Positions 41,479 to 50,504 of a stretch of DNA of 64,000 nucleotides are shown piece after piece. The stretch comes from Chloroflexota bacterium (GTDB taxonomy: Bacteria > Chloroflexota > Dehalococcoidia > UBA2979). Position 1 is the first letter of the stretch; every line of letters begins with the position of its first letter. A program made the translations under genes and the position numbers. The notes below the pieces were generated by a model, which was not told the origin of the DNA, ran no database searches, and was given only the letters and a program-made list of their open reading frames with translations. The stretch covers positions 62,001 through 126,000 of the forward strand of contig CANKAU010000002.1 in the NCBI GenBank assembly GCA_947479915.1, given 5' to 3'.

Positions 41479-42285
41479 CTAGGCCACCGGGCGCGAGATG
41501 CGCAGCGGGGGGAGAGCGGCGCCGGCTGCGCGCAGCCGATCCACCGTGCTCTCGAACGCGGTGACGTCGCCGGTAGCATAGCAGAGCGCCTCGACCTCAG
41601 GCCCGCCGAGGTCGACCTCCAGGCCCGCTTCGGCGATGACGTGCAGCGTGCGCCGCGCGACCGGATCGCCGGCGTCTACCAGCTCCACGTGCGGGGGGAG
41701 GATGCGCTGCAGCACGGGCCGCAGGAACGCGTAGTGCGTGCAGCCGAGGGCGACCTGATCGGCGCCCTCCGCGACCGGGCCGTGCAGCACCGCGCCCAGC
41801 ATCGCCTCGATGCGAGGGCCCTCGATCTCACCGGACTCGACCATGTCGGCCAGTCCCGGCATGGGGATCGTGACCACGTCAGCGTCGCCGCTGTGGCGTT
41901 CGGTCAGGCGCGCGAGGCGCTGGCCGCTGATGGTGCCCGCCGTCGCCAGCACCAGCACGCGGCCGCTCTGGCTGCGCTCCACGGCCGGCTTTACTGGCGG
42001 CTCCATGCCGATGATCGGCACGTCGAACTCCGCGCGGACGCGCTCAAGGCCCGCCGAGGTCGCGGTATTGCACGCGATGACGATGACGTTCGCGCCCTCC
42101 TCGACGAGGCGACGCACCATCAGGACGGTGCGCTCCTGGATCTCGGCCGCGGAGCGATCGCCGTACGGGAAGAACGAGGTGTCGGCGAGGTAGTGGATCG
42201 GCAGCGAGGGAGCGAGGCGGTGCAGGGCCTCGGCGACGGAGAGTCCCCCGACGCCGGAATCGAAGATCCCAACCGTGGCACGCAT
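41479..42285 (-). CDS. murI: Glutamate racemase
   Basis: A 268-residue racemase that makes D-glutamate for peptidoglycan. IFDSGVGGLSV (7-17) is the substrate-binding signature. The two catalytic cysteines are Cys72 in IACNTATSAG and Cys182 in LGCTHYAFLRP. ATG 42285 was chosen over an upstream ATG because homology starts there and GGAGG lies upstream. It may head a minus-strand group with pyrF. Confidence 0.93.
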   Translation of the reverse strand: MRATVGIFDSGVGGLSVAEALHRLAPSLPIHYLADTSFFPYGDRSAAEIQERTVLMVRRLVEEGANVIVIACNTATSAGLERVRAEFDVPIIGMEPPVKPAVERSQSGRVLVLATAGTISGQRLARLTERHSGDADVVTIPMPGLADMVESGEIEGPRIEAMLGAVLHGPVAEGADQVALGCTHYAFLRPVLQRILPPHVELVDAGDPVARRTLHVIAEAGLEVDLGGPEVEALCYATGDVTAFESTVDRLRAAGAALPPLRISRPVA

Positions 42286-42503
42286 GCGCAGCCTCCGCTG
42301 GAGCGCCCCGCCGACGCGTCCCAAGGCTACGTCGCAAGGACGACCGGTCGCAAGGGCAGCGGCACCGGGCGGGGTTCGACGTCATGGGCATCGCGTACGC
42401 CCGCACCCCCGCCGCGCTGCACGGGGAAGGTCGTCGAGGCTTCGACCGGGTCGAGCGCTCGCGCTCGACCGGACGCGTGGCGCTCGCAGACGCGCGTTCG
42501 CAC

Positions 42504-42509
42504 TAGACT
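42504..42509 (+). promoter_or_regulatory. -10 box of a leaderless comB-like gene
   Basis: TAGACT is followed by six bases and the ATG at 42516. No ribosome-binding site lies in between. Confidence 0.5.
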
Positions 42510-42515
42510 CGCACC

Positions 42516-43262
42516 ATGCGCGTCGATGTCGCCCTCGTGCCGCCCACCTCCGTCGCTCCGGACACGACATGCCTCGTCGTGGACGTGCTGCGCGCCACCT
42601 CGGTCATGGCGGTGCTGTTCGGGCGCGGGCTGCGCGCCGGGTGGCTCGCCGGGAGCATCGAGGAGGGACGCGCCATCCGCGCGGCGCTCGGCGATCGGTC
42701 CGGTGGCATCTGGCTCTGCGGCGAGGCGAACTCGCTGCCGCCCGAGGGGTACGACTACGGCAATTCGCCACTGGAGTACGAGGGCCTCGACCTGCCGGCG
42801 GAGGCCGTGCTGGCGACGACGAACGGGACGCCCGCACTGCTGGTGTGCGCCGCCGCACCGCTGACCATGCCCGCCGCTCCACTCAACGCCGCTGCTGTTG
42901 TGCGCGTGGCATTCGAGGCGGGCCGCGATGTCCTCATCGTCTGCTCTGGCCGCGTGGACGCCGCCACCGGCCGCCGCGTCGAGGGCGACGACGACACCCT
43001 CGCCGCCGGGCTGCTGGTCGAACGCCTCGTGCTGCTCGGCGCGCGGGCCGGCGACGAAGCGGTGTACGCGCTCCAGCAGTTCGAGTCCGCCCGTGACCAC
43101 CTGGGCGAGGTGATGCGGCACACCTTCCATGGCGCCTCGATCAGCGCGATCGGCTTCGGACCGGACCTGGAGCGGTGCTGCGAGCCGGACGTCTACGACA
43201 CCGTCGCCACACTCCGCATGGAGGACGGCCGCGCCGTGTTGCGGCCGCTCGACCGCGGCTAG
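42516..43262 (+). CDS. comB: 2-phosphosulfolactate phosphatase family protein
   Basis: A 248-residue ComB-fold protein. VVDVLRATSVMAVLFG and the TTNGTPALLVC block, then GDDDTLAAGLLVERLV, are the family signatures. In methanogens ComB removes phosphate from 2-phosphosulfolactate on the way to coenzyme M. Bacterial homologues in organisms without coenzyme M have no settled role; sulfolactate metabolism is possible. No comA or comC is adjacent. It appears to be transcribed without a leader. Confidence 0.82.
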   Translation: MRVDVALVPPTSVAPDTTCLVVDVLRATSVMAVLFGRGLRAGWLAGSIEEGRAIRAALGDRSGGIWLCGEANSLPPEGYDYGNSPLEYEGLDLPAEAVLATTNGTPALLVCAAAPLTMPAAPLNAAAVVRVAFEAGRDVLIVCSGRVDAATGRRVEGDDDTLAAGLLVERLVLLGARAGDEAVYALQQFESARDHLGEVMRHTFHGASISAIGFGPDLERCCEPDVYDTVATLRMEDGRAVLRPLDRG

Positions 43263-43283
43263 GCCGCGACGCGGGCGCCGCTA

Positions 43284-44984
43284 CTACAGCATTGGGACGG
43301 GGCGGTCGTTCTCGTCGCGATCGGGTGCGCCCCGCGGCTTCGGGCGACTTCGCGCGATCACGCGCTTGCGCTGTGCGACGGTGAGCAGGAATTCCTGCGT
43401 CTCGCTCAGCGGCGCCGCACCCGCGAGGCGGTGACGTAGCTCCTCGGTGGGCGGGGTCGCCGCCTCCCACGATCCGAGCGCGGCCTCCATCGATCGCACT
43501 GCTCCGTCCTCGGGGTAGTGCCGCCCGTATCGCGCGCGGTCGAATGCGAGGCCGATCGGCGGGTATGGCGGCGCGTCCATCGCCCGCTCGGCGCGCGAGC
43601 CGAACTCAAGCGGCGTCTCGCCGATCAGGTAGTGAAAACCGCGATCCTCGGCGGCGCGCGCGGCGCGCGCGTACAGGCGGTAGATCGCGTGGCGCTTGAG
43701 CCAGTCATCCGTGGCGCCTCGACGCATCCCGGGCAGCATGCCGCGCAGGATCGCGCCGAGCCCGAGCGCGTTCGAGGATTGCCCGCGCACCTCGTCCACG
43801 CCGCTGGTCAGCGCGCGACGGCGGGCCATCAATGCCACCGCGACGCGGTAGATGACGTAGAGGATGAGCATCACCGCGAGGAACTTCAGGCTGCTCTGCG
43901 CCCAGACCGGGACGCTCCAGCCGGTCACCTGCTCACGCCCGTCCTGGTCGGGCGGCGGGCCGAGCTGGAGGTTCGGCAGCGCGGGCAAGCCCTTCAGCCC
44001 GTTCGGCAGAAGCAGCCGCACGATCTGCTCGATGACCCAGTAGATCGGCGTGATGAAGAGGATCAGCAGGAACGCGATGATCTGCCACGCGATGTCGCCG
44101 ATCGCGCTGAGCAGCACGCCGACGTTGAGGAACGCCAGCACGCCCAGGAGCAGCGCGACCGAGAGCAGCACCGCGACGGTGCCGCCCACCGCCGCCACCC
44201 ACGGCCCGGTGCGCCTCGCGCCGTCCGTGGGCGCGGCGGCGCGCGCGTTGTTGGCGACGGCGAGCGCGAGCATGCCGAGGATGAACTGCGGCACGGCGAA
44301 GAGCTGCGCGATGCGGATGCCCTCCATCGCCGCGAACGCGAGGCCGACGATGGTGAGCGTGAACCCGACGGTGAACGACCGCAGGACGCGCTCGAACGTC
44401 ACCCGGGTGCGGCCGGCGGAGACGAAGCGCCCCCACATCACGACCATGAACACGAAGATGAAGCTGATCGTGGATCCGTGCGCGTGCGCCAGATCGGGCC
44501 GCCGCACGAACGCGTCGAGGTTGGTGCGCGCCGCGAAGTCGCCGGGATCGGTGAACAGCGCCGCGATCGTCGTCGGATCCCACACGCGCAGGTCGCCGGT
44601 GAGCGCGATGTGCAGCAGCACGTTCAGCGCGATGACCGAGGAGGCGAGGAGTACCACCGCGCCCAGCACGCCCTCGAACTTGGCGCGGGTGAGGAGGCGC
44701 ATCAGGTAGAAGCCGCCGAACGCCGTCGCGAGCACGACGAGGAGACCCGGGCCGTGCTCCGTCGCGGTGGCGCGTTGCACCACGGCGAGCGCCTCGCCGG
44801 CGCGGGTCGCCTCAGACGCATCGATCGCGGAGGTCGCGAGGCGGATGCGATCCTCGAGCTGCGAGAGGTACGCATGCTCCAGCGCCGTCGCGATGACGTG
44901 CGACATGATGTACCAGACCACCGCCTCCGCGGCGATGTACAGGAAGTCGACGCTGCTCTGCTTCCAGTCGTTCGCGGTGTTCAT
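43284..44984 (-). CDS. Multi-helix membrane protein with DUF4129 C-terminal region
   Basis: A 566-residue protein with about nine transmembrane helices and a cytoplasmic C-terminal part (AIYRLYARAARAAEDRGFHYL, then LEFGSRAE) typical of DUF4129. Proteins of this kind follow MoxR and DUF58 genes, often fused to or near transglutaminase domains, although no transglutaminase core is seen here. The ATG overlaps the DUF58 stop (ATGA), so the three genes form one operon. The complex is thought to act in assembly or proteolysis at the cell envelope. Confidence 0.75.
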   Translation of the reverse strand: MNTANDWKQSSVDFLYIAAEAVVWYIMSHVIATALEHAYLSQLEDRIRLATSAIDASEATRAGEALAVVQRATATEHGPGLLVVLATAFGGFYLMRLLTRAKFEGVLGAVVLLASSVIALNVLLHIALTGDLRVWDPTTIAALFTDPGDFAARTNLDAFVRRPDLAHAHGSTISFIFVFMVVMWGRFVSAGRTRVTFERVLRSFTVGFTLTIVGLAFAAMEGIRIAQLFAVPQFILGMLALAVANNARAAAPTDGARRTGPWVAAVGGTVAVLLSVALLLGVLAFLNVGVLLSAIGDIAWQIIAFLLILFITPIYWVIEQIVRLLLPNGLKGLPALPNLQLGPPPDQDGREQVTGWSVPVWAQSSLKFLAVMLILYVIYRVAVALMARRRALTSGVDEVRGQSSNALGLGAILRGMLPGMRRGATDDWLKRHAIYRLYARAARAAEDRGFHYLIGETPLEFGSRAERAMDAPPYPPIGLAFDRARYGRHYPEDGAVRSMEAALGSWEAATPPTEELRHRLAGAAPLSETQEFLLTVAQRKRVIARSRPKPRGAPDRDENDRPVPML

Positions 44985-46267
44985 GCGGGTGTCCCGGACA
45001 CGGCCGTGAGGACATCGCCCTCGGGCAGATCGCGCACGGGAGCGCGGTCGGGCTCGGCTTCGAGCGCCTCCATTGCCGCGGCAACGGAGACAACCGGGAT
45101 CGGGTCGAGCGCGCGATCCCAGAGCGCATGTGTCGTCTTGACCACTGCCACGAAGTGCCCTCGATCGCGCAGCCGCATCAGTGTCGCGGCGAGGTCGTCC
45201 GGCATCACCGCCGCCACGAGCACGATCGTCGCTCCGGCCGGGAGGGGGTACGCCGAATCCTCGAGGTCACCGGCCATATTCGACGTGGTGAACGCGGTGA
45301 TCATCGCGAGCGCCTCGAGGACGCGGCTGAGGCGGTCGGGACCGCGCCCCGCGCCGATGCGGATGGTGCGGTCGGCGTCCGCGAACGAGCCGTTTGCGAC
45401 GAGGCCGAGCGCGTTGCCGGCGTCCGCGGCCCACCGCGCGATCGAGGCGGCCACGGCCACGCCGCGCTCCAGCAGCACGGGGTCACTGCCCTGCCACGTC
45501 TGCTCGAAAGTCGGGATGTTGAGCGCCACGATCACGGACTGCTCGCGGCTCGGTTCGAACAGGCGCGACTGCAGGCGACCGACGCGCGCGGTGGCGTACC
45601 AGTCGATGCGCTTCATCGGGTCACCGGGCATGTAGTCGCGCACGCCGATCACGCGGCTCGGATCCTCGTGGATGCGGCTGCCGCCGCGGTACTCACCAAA
45701 GGGGCGCGCGCTGTCGAGGCCGAGGTCGGGCAGCGGATACGTCAGCGGGTACACGACGATGCCGTCCACCGGCCGCCCGACCTCCTCCTCGCGCTCGAAG
45801 AAGCCGAAGATGTCGCCGGACTTCAGGCGCGTGGGGCCAACGCGGTAGTAGCCGCGGCGCACCGCCTGCAGCGTGATCGGCCACTCGAGGTGATCCTGCC
45901 GCCCGAGCGCGGTCGCGCGCTCCAGCACCTGGGAGCCGGGCACCGATCCCGGCGAGGTGCGCACCTTGATCGCCGGCATCCCGCGCGGCAGCGTCTCGCG
46001 CATCTCCATCCACGGCACTGGCAGCGTCTTGCGATTCTCGAGGATCAGCGTGGCCTCGACGGTCTCGCCAACGAAGACGCGATGCTCGGAGAGCGTGCGG
46101 CGGTAGACGACCTGTTCGAGCGAGATGCGCGACCAGAGACGCGCCGCGCCGCCCGTGCAGAAGATGAGCGCGCCGAGAACGATGAGCGCGGTCGACCCCG
46201 ACGCGAAGCCGATGAGGGCAAGCAGCGCCGAGGCCAGGATCCATGCGTCGGCAACCAGCGATCGCAT
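44981..46267 (-). CDS. DUF58 domain protein
   Basis: A 428-residue protein. Two N-terminal membrane helices (LASALLALIGFASG, LIVLGALIFCTGGAARL) precede a beta domain. The DUF58 motif GVRDYMPGDPMKRIDWYATARVG lies at about 205-227. The C-terminal part resembles a von Willebrand A fold (VIVALNIPTFEQT). It is the usual partner of the MoxR ATPase encoded upstream and is expected at the membrane. Confidence 0.88.
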   Translation of the reverse strand: MRSLVADAWILASALLALIGFASGSTALIVLGALIFCTGGAARLWSRISLEQVVYRRTLSEHRVFVGETVEATLILENRKTLPVPWMEMRETLPRGMPAIKVRTSPGSVPGSQVLERATALGRQDHLEWPITLQAVRRGYYRVGPTRLKSGDIFGFFEREEEVGRPVDGIVVYPLTYPLPDLGLDSARPFGEYRGGSRIHEDPSRVIGVRDYMPGDPMKRIDWYATARVGRLQSRLFEPSREQSVIVALNIPTFEQTWQGSDPVLLERGVAVAASIARWAADAGNALGLVANGSFADADRTIRIGAGRGPDRLSRVLEALAMITAFTTSNMAGDLEDSAYPLPAGATIVLVAAVMPDDLAATLMRLRDRGHFVAVVKTTHALWDRALDPIPVVSVAAAMEALEAEPDRAPVRDLPEGDVLTAVSGTPA

Positions 46268-46279
46268 GAGAAGGAGGCG

Positions 46280-47269
46280 CTAGACCGCGTCGGCCACGGG
46301 GACGGGAACCTCGGCGAGGATCTCGTCCAGCACGTCGTCCGCAGTGCGGCCGCGGAGGCGCGTGTTGCTGGAGAGCAGCAGGCGATGCCCCAGCACCGGC
46401 TGCGCGAGGATCTTGAGGTCGTCCGGCCGCACATAGTCGCGCCCGTCGATCGCGGCGTACGCACGGGCCGCGCGGAACAGCGCGAGCGTGGCGCGCGGCG
46501 ACGCGCCGAGGTCGAAGGCAGCGTGATCGCGCGTCGCGCGCACCAGCGCGACGGCGTACTTCGCCACCGCGTCCTCCACGTGGACGCCCGGGAGGCGCGC
46601 GGACAGCGCGACGAGTTCCTCGGCCTGCACCACGGGCTTGAGGTCATTCAGGGGCGAGGCGTCCTCGAAGCGGCGCAGGATCGCCAGTTCGCCTTCCGCG
46701 TCGGGGTAGCCCACCTGCAGGCGAAGCAGGAAACGGTCGAGCTGGGCCTCGGGCAGCGGGAAGGTGCCCTCCAACTCCACGGGGTTCTGCGTCGCGAGCA
46801 CCACGAACGGGCGCGGCAGCGCGCGCGTCTCACCGTCGACGGTGATGGTGCGCTCCTCCATCGCCTCCAGGAGCGCGGACTGGGTGCGCGGGGTCGCGCG
46901 GTTCACCTCGTCGGCGAGGACGACGTTCGCGAGCAGCGGCCCGGAGCGGAACTCGAACTCACCGCTCTTCTGGGAGTAGAAGTTGATGCCGAGCACGTCG
47001 CTGGGCATCAGGTCGGGCGTGAACTGGATGCGCCGGAACGTCCCGCCGATGCTCGCCGCGAACGCGCGCGCCATCGTCGTCTTGCCGGTGCCGGGGACGT
47101 CCTCCAGCAGCACATGGCCGCCAGCCAGCAGCGCGACCAGCACGAGGTTCACCGTCTGATCGGCCCCGACGATGACCTCGCCCACGTTCGCGCGGATCTT
47201 GTCCGCGGTCGCGCGGACCGCCGCCGCCAGCTCGCCGTCGCCCCGTCCCTCGTTGCGCTGTTCCTGCAC
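46280..47269 (-). CDS. MoxR-family AAA+ ATPase
   Basis: A 329-residue MoxR chaperone-like ATPase. EDVPGTGKTTMARAF (56-70) is the Walker A, VLADEVNRATPRTQSALLEAM the Walker B with sensor residues, and VLATQNPVELEGTFPLPEAQLDRFLL the sensor-1/arginine-finger region. It works with the DUF58/VWA-like protein that follows after 12 bp. A TATCCT box and a GGAGGGTGA ribosome-binding site lie upstream of the GTG start. Confidence 0.92.
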   Translation of the reverse strand: MQEQRNEGRGDGELAAAVRATADKIRANVGEVIVGADQTVNLVLVALLAGGHVLLEDVPGTGKTTMARAFAASIGGTFRRIQFTPDLMPSDVLGINFYSQKSGEFEFRSGPLLANVVLADEVNRATPRTQSALLEAMEERTITVDGETRALPRPFVVLATQNPVELEGTFPLPEAQLDRFLLRLQVGYPDAEGELAILRRFEDASPLNDLKPVVQAEELVALSARLPGVHVEDAVAKYAVALVRATRDHAAFDLGASPRATLALFRAARAYAAIDGRDYVRPDDLKILAQPVLGHRLLLSSNTRLRGRTADDVLDEILAEVPVPVADAV

Positions 47270-47342
47270 GCGTCACCCTCCGCTGCTGTGGGGGGCCGAG
47301 GATAGCAGAGCGCGGGGCGCGACATACGCACGTGGTGACCGC

Positions 47343-47348
47343 GATACT
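47343..47348 (+). promoter_or_regulatory. -10 box of a leaderless small gene
   Basis: GATACT is followed by six bases and then ATG 47355, the same geometry as at clpS, comB and the MBL gene. Confidence 0.45.
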
Positions 47349-47354
47349 CCGGGA

Positions 47355-47867
47355 ATGATCGAGCCGCCGCACGGCCCCCTCGGACGCGACTTCAACGCCC
47401 TCGCGGGCACGCTCGCGCGTGACCTGTCCGAGGTGCGCGCGGGGCTGATCGAGGCGCTGGACGGCGTCTCCGAGCTCTGGCTGCAGCAGATGCTGCGCGG
47501 CGACCTCGCGCGCGACGGATGGACGGTGCAGCACGAGGCCGCCCACCACGCGGCGGACGACGCCCTGCTCGTCGCGATGCTGGAGCACGCCGCGCGAGGC
47601 ATCGAGGGCTGGAGCGCCGCCGAGGCGCGACGGCTGCGCGGAGAGGCGATGCACGTCGTGCAGCGCGTCCGGCTCACGCCGCTCCGTGAGCACCTGACGG
47701 CGAGTGGCGAGCGGGCGGCCGAGGGGCTCCGGGCGCATGCCGCGCACCTCGACCGTCCGTTCGTGGTAGGCGACACCGCACCACGCGCGATCGTCGAGGT
47801 GGTGCGTGAGCAGGCCGAGCGCGCCCGCGCGGGCGTCGATGCGGTGCGCGCGACGTTCCAGCGCTAG
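47355..47867 (+). CDS. DinB-like helical protein (weak assignment)
   Basis: A 170-residue, almost entirely helical protein. WTVQHEAAHHAADDALLVAMLEH carries histidines spaced as in the metal site of DinB/YfiT four-helix proteins, but the match is loose and the third ligand is not certain. No other domain is visible. The start was placed at ATG 47355 because a GATACT box ends 6 nt upstream; the longer open frame runs antisense through moxR. Confidence 0.5.
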   Translation: MIEPPHGPLGRDFNALAGTLARDLSEVRAGLIEALDGVSELWLQQMLRGDLARDGWTVQHEAAHHAADDALLVAMLEHAARGIEGWSAAEARRLRGEAMHVVQRVRLTPLREHLTASGERAAEGLRAHAAHLDRPFVVGDTAPRAIVEVVREQAERARAGVDAVRATFQR

Positions 47868-47884
47868 CAATCCCGAACCTGCGC

Positions 47885-47935
47885 TTGACGCGCCTTGACC
47901 TCGCAGCAATACTTAAGTGAATGCTTCAACATTCA
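47885..47935 (+). promoter_or_regulatory. Promoter and palindromic operator of the arsR-type gene
   Basis: TTGACG (47885-47890) and AATACT (47908-47913) have a 17-bp spacer, and the ATG at 47921 falls at the expected transcription start. TGAATG (47918-47923) and CATTCA (47930-47935) form a perfect inverted repeat over the start codon, a likely autoregulatory operator. Confidence 0.6.
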
Positions 47936-48319
47936 ACCGCGACTATCGAGCCCGCCCCGCTCGACCGCGTCCTCCAGGCGCTGGCCGACCCGACGCGGCG
48001 TCGCATGGTCGAGGTGCTGAGCGAGGGCCCGGTCTCCGTGTCCGAACTCGCGAAGCCCTTCGACATGACGCTGTCGGCAATCGTCCAGCACCTCGCGGTG
48101 CTGGAGTCGAGCGGCGTGGTGCGATCGGAGAAGGTGGGGCGGGTGCGCACCTGCCGCCTCGATCCGGCCGCGCTGGACACGGCGGAGCAGTGGGTGCACC
48201 AGCGGCGTGCCGAGTGGGAACGCCGCTTCGACCGCCTCGATCAGTTCCTTGCGCGGACGGCCCCCGCCGCGGCCGAGCAAGACGCATCCAAGAGCCCGAA
48301 GAAGGAGCCCTCCCCATGA
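47921..48319 (+). CDS. ArsR-family transcriptional regulator
   Basis: A 132-residue winged-helix repressor. LDRVLQALADPTRRRMVEVLS and SVSELAKPFDMTLSAIVQHLAVLESSGVV form the HTH typical of the ArsR members paired with SRPBCC proteins. No metal-binding Cys pair is present, so the ligand is probably not a metal. The C-terminus is a charged tail. It overlaps the SRPBCC gene by ATGA and sits behind a palindrome over its own start codon. Confidence 0.9.
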   Translation: MLQHSTATIEPAPLDRVLQALADPTRRRMVEVLSEGPVSVSELAKPFDMTLSAIVQHLAVLESSGVVRSEKVGRVRTCRLDPAALDTAEQWVHQRRAEWERRFDRLDQFLARTAPAAAEQDASKSPKKEPSP

Positions 48320-48795
48320 CCCAGAACGCACCCCAGGCACGCCGGACCGTCTACGGCGGCTTCACCGTCGATCGGACCTTCGAGGCCTCTCCGGCGCGCG
48401 TGTTCGCGGCGTTCGCGGACGCCGCGCTCAAGGCGCAGTGGTTCGGCGTGTCCGAGGACTGGGAGATCACCGAGGCCTCGGTGGACTTCCGCGTCGGCGG
48501 CGAAGAGGTCCACCATGGCCGCCACGTCAGCGGGATGCTCAGCGAGATGTGGGCGCAGTACCACGACATTGTCCCCAACGAGCGCATCGTCTGGACGTAC
48601 CGCATGGCGTTGAACGGCGCGCCGATCTCGGTGTCGCTGGCAAGCATCGAGCTGACGGCGGAGGGCGCCGGGACGCGCATGGTGCTCACGGAGCAGGACG
48701 CGTTCCTCGACGACTTCGAGGACAAGGGCGGCCGCGAGTTCGGGACGGGCCAGATCCTCGACGTGCTCGCGACGTTCCTCGCCCGCAGCGCCTAG
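48316..48795 (+). CDS. SRPBCC/AHSA1 domain protein
   Basis: A 159-residue START-like beta-grasp protein. VDRTFEASPARVFAAFADAALKAQWFG and GRHVSGMLSEM, then IVWTYRM, match the AHSA1 (activator of Hsp90 ATPase homologue) branch. Such proteins bind hydrophobic ligands. The pair with an ArsR regulator is a common conserved module, in which the SRPBCC protein may supply or sense the ligand. Translation is coupled to the regulator by the ATGA overlap. Confidence 0.9.
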   Translation: MTQNAPQARRTVYGGFTVDRTFEASPARVFAAFADAALKAQWFGVSEDWEITEASVDFRVGGEEVHHGRHVSGMLSEMWAQYHDIVPNERIVWTYRMALNGAPISVSLASIELTAEGAGTRMVLTEQDAFLDDFEDKGGREFGTGQILDVLATFLARSA

Positions 48796-48835
48796 CGAGG
48801 GCTGCCGCAGCGCCGAGTCATCGCCTCGCCCCTGC

Positions 48836-48841
48836 TATCCT
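48836..48841 (+). promoter_or_regulatory. Candidate -10 box for cinA
   Basis: TATCCT lies ~50 nt upstream of the cinA ATG, which has GAGGGGCGAG as ribosome-binding site. Confidence 0.4.
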
Positions 48842-48890
48842 CCCTCCGCACAGGCAGCCGCAACCGGCGCCGAGGTAGAGGGGCGAGACG

Positions 48891-50132
48891 ATGCGCGCGG
48901 AGATTCTCTCGATCGGCACCGAGATCATGTTCGGTGAGATCACGGACACCAACGCGGCGTACATCGCCAGCGCGCTGCCCGAGTACGGCATTGACCTGCT
49001 CTGGGTGACGCAGGTGGGCGACAACCCCGCCCGCCTGAAGGAAGCGTTCGCCCGCGCGTGGGAGCGCTCCGACTACGTGTTCTGCACGGGCGGCCTCGGA
49101 CCGACCGAGGACGACATCACGCGCGAGACGATCGCGGAGATGCTGGGCGAGACCCTGTACGTGGACGCCGAGCAGGAGCGCGTGCTGCACGAGGTCTTCG
49201 CCGCGCGCGGCATCACGCCCTTCCCCCCACGCAACATCAAGCAGGCGCACCTGATCCCCAGCGCCCGCGCCATCGTGAACCCTCGAGGCACCGCGCCCGG
49301 CTGGTGGGTGGAGCGCGACGGCAAGGTGATCGCGGTGATGCCCGGCCCCCCGGCCGAGATGCACCACATGTGGGACGCCGAGGTGGCCCCGGAGCTGGAG
49401 CGCCGCGCGGACAGCATCCTGGTCGCGCGCACGCTGAAGACCAGCGGCATCGGCGAGGCGGCGATCGACGAAATGCTGTCGCCGCTGCTCGCGGGCGTGA
49501 ACCCCAGCATCGGCATCTACGCGCGCGCGGACGGGGTGAGTGCACGCATCGCCGCGAAGGCGAAGACGCGCGAAGACGCGTGGGCGCTCATCCGCCCCGT
49601 CGAGGAGGAAGCGCGCGCGATCCTCGGCGCGGCGATCTGGGGCATCGACGATGACTCACTCGCTTCGGGCGTGGGGCGGATGCTGCGCGACCAGGGGCTG
49701 ACGCTCGGCACGATGGAGAGCGCGAGCGGCGGCGCGATCGCCAGCGCGATCACGGACATCGAGGGCGCGAGCGACTACTTCCGCGGCGCGCTGGTGACCT
49801 ACGCGACGCAATTGAAGATCGAGATGGGCGTCCCCGCCGAGACGATCGAGGCCCACGGCGTGATCTCACGCGAGACGGCAGAGGCGATGGCCGTCGCCGC
49901 GCGCGCGCGCCTCGGCGTGGACATCGCGCTGTCCGTGACGGGCATCGCCGGCAGCGAGCCGATCGAGGGCCAGCCCGGCGGCACGATGCACCTCGCGCTG
50001 GCCCACGCCGACGGCGTGGAGTACAGCACGTTCCGCTACTTCCAGGGCCGCGAGCAGTCGAAGCGCCGCATCGTCCTGCAGTCGCTCACGATGCTCCGCC
50101 GTCACCTCATGGATCGCGCGGCGCGGGGGTAG
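48891..50132 (+). CDS. cinA: CinA family protein (nicotinamide-nucleotide amidase)
   Basis: A 413-residue full-length CinA. The N-terminal MoCF-like domain (LSIGTEIMFGEITDTNAAYIA, FCTGGLGPTEDDITRE, VMPGPPAEMHHMW) hydrolyses ADP-ribose-type pyrophosphates. The C-terminal domain (LGTMESASGGAIASAITDIEGASDYFRG, then VTGIAGSEPIEGQPGGTMHLA) carries the NMN deamidase. It salvages NAD breakdown products; older names link it to competence. It converges on the DUF559 gene with one base between stops. Confidence 0.93.
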   Translation: MRAEILSIGTEIMFGEITDTNAAYIASALPEYGIDLLWVTQVGDNPARLKEAFARAWERSDYVFCTGGLGPTEDDITRETIAEMLGETLYVDAEQERVLHEVFAARGITPFPPRNIKQAHLIPSARAIVNPRGTAPGWWVERDGKVIAVMPGPPAEMHHMWDAEVAPELERRADSILVARTLKTSGIGEAAIDEMLSPLLAGVNPSIGIYARADGVSARIAAKAKTREDAWALIRPVEEEARAILGAAIWGIDDDSLASGVGRMLRDQGLTLGTMESASGGAIASAITDIEGASDYFRGALVTYATQLKIEMGVPAETIEAHGVISRETAEAMAVAARARLGVDIALSVTGIAGSEPIEGQPGGTMHLALAHADGVEYSTFRYFQGREQSKRRIVLQSLTMLRRHLMDRAARG

Positions 50133-50133
50133 G

Positions 50134-50502
50134 TCAGGGACGGGCGGCCTGTCGGATCGCCTCGGCGACGCCGTCCGGATTTGTCAGCACTTCGCGATTC
50201 GAGAAGCGCAGCACGCGCATCCCGAGCGCGACGAGGAACGTCGTCCGGATCGCGTCGTCGGCCCGCCCCTCGTCCGTGTAGTGGTGTCCGCCGTCGAGCT
50301 CGACCGCCACCCGCGCCTGGGCCGCGTAGAAGTCGAGGATGTACGGTCCCGCGGAGTGCTGCCTCCGGAACTTGAGCCCTTCCAGTTGTCGAGAGCGCAG
50401 GAGCCTCCATAGAACTCGTTCCGCATCGGTCGCGCCGCGCCGCAACGCCCGGCGTCGAACCGGCGTGGCATCGCGCCGATAGTGGATGGCGTCGATGTCC
50501 AT
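50134..50502 (-). CDS. DUF559 endonuclease-like protein
   Basis: A 122-residue protein of the Vsr-like DUF559 family. RRGATDAERVLWRLLRSRQL, GLKFRRQHSAGPYILDFYA and VAVELDGGHHYTDEGRADD form the fold, with the Asp/Glu/His residues typical of the nuclease site. The biological role is unknown; the genes are widespread and mobile. The start was placed at ATG 50502 (MDIDAIHYRRD), just before the large inverted repeat; the longer frame runs through the repeat. Confidence 0.85.
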   Translation of the reverse strand: MDIDAIHYRRDATPVRRRALRRGATDAERVLWRLLRSRQLEGLKFRRQHSAGPYILDFYAAQARVAVELDGGHHYTDEGRADDAIRTTFLVALGMRVLRFSNREVLTNPDGVAEAIRQAARP

Positions 50503-50504
50503 CA

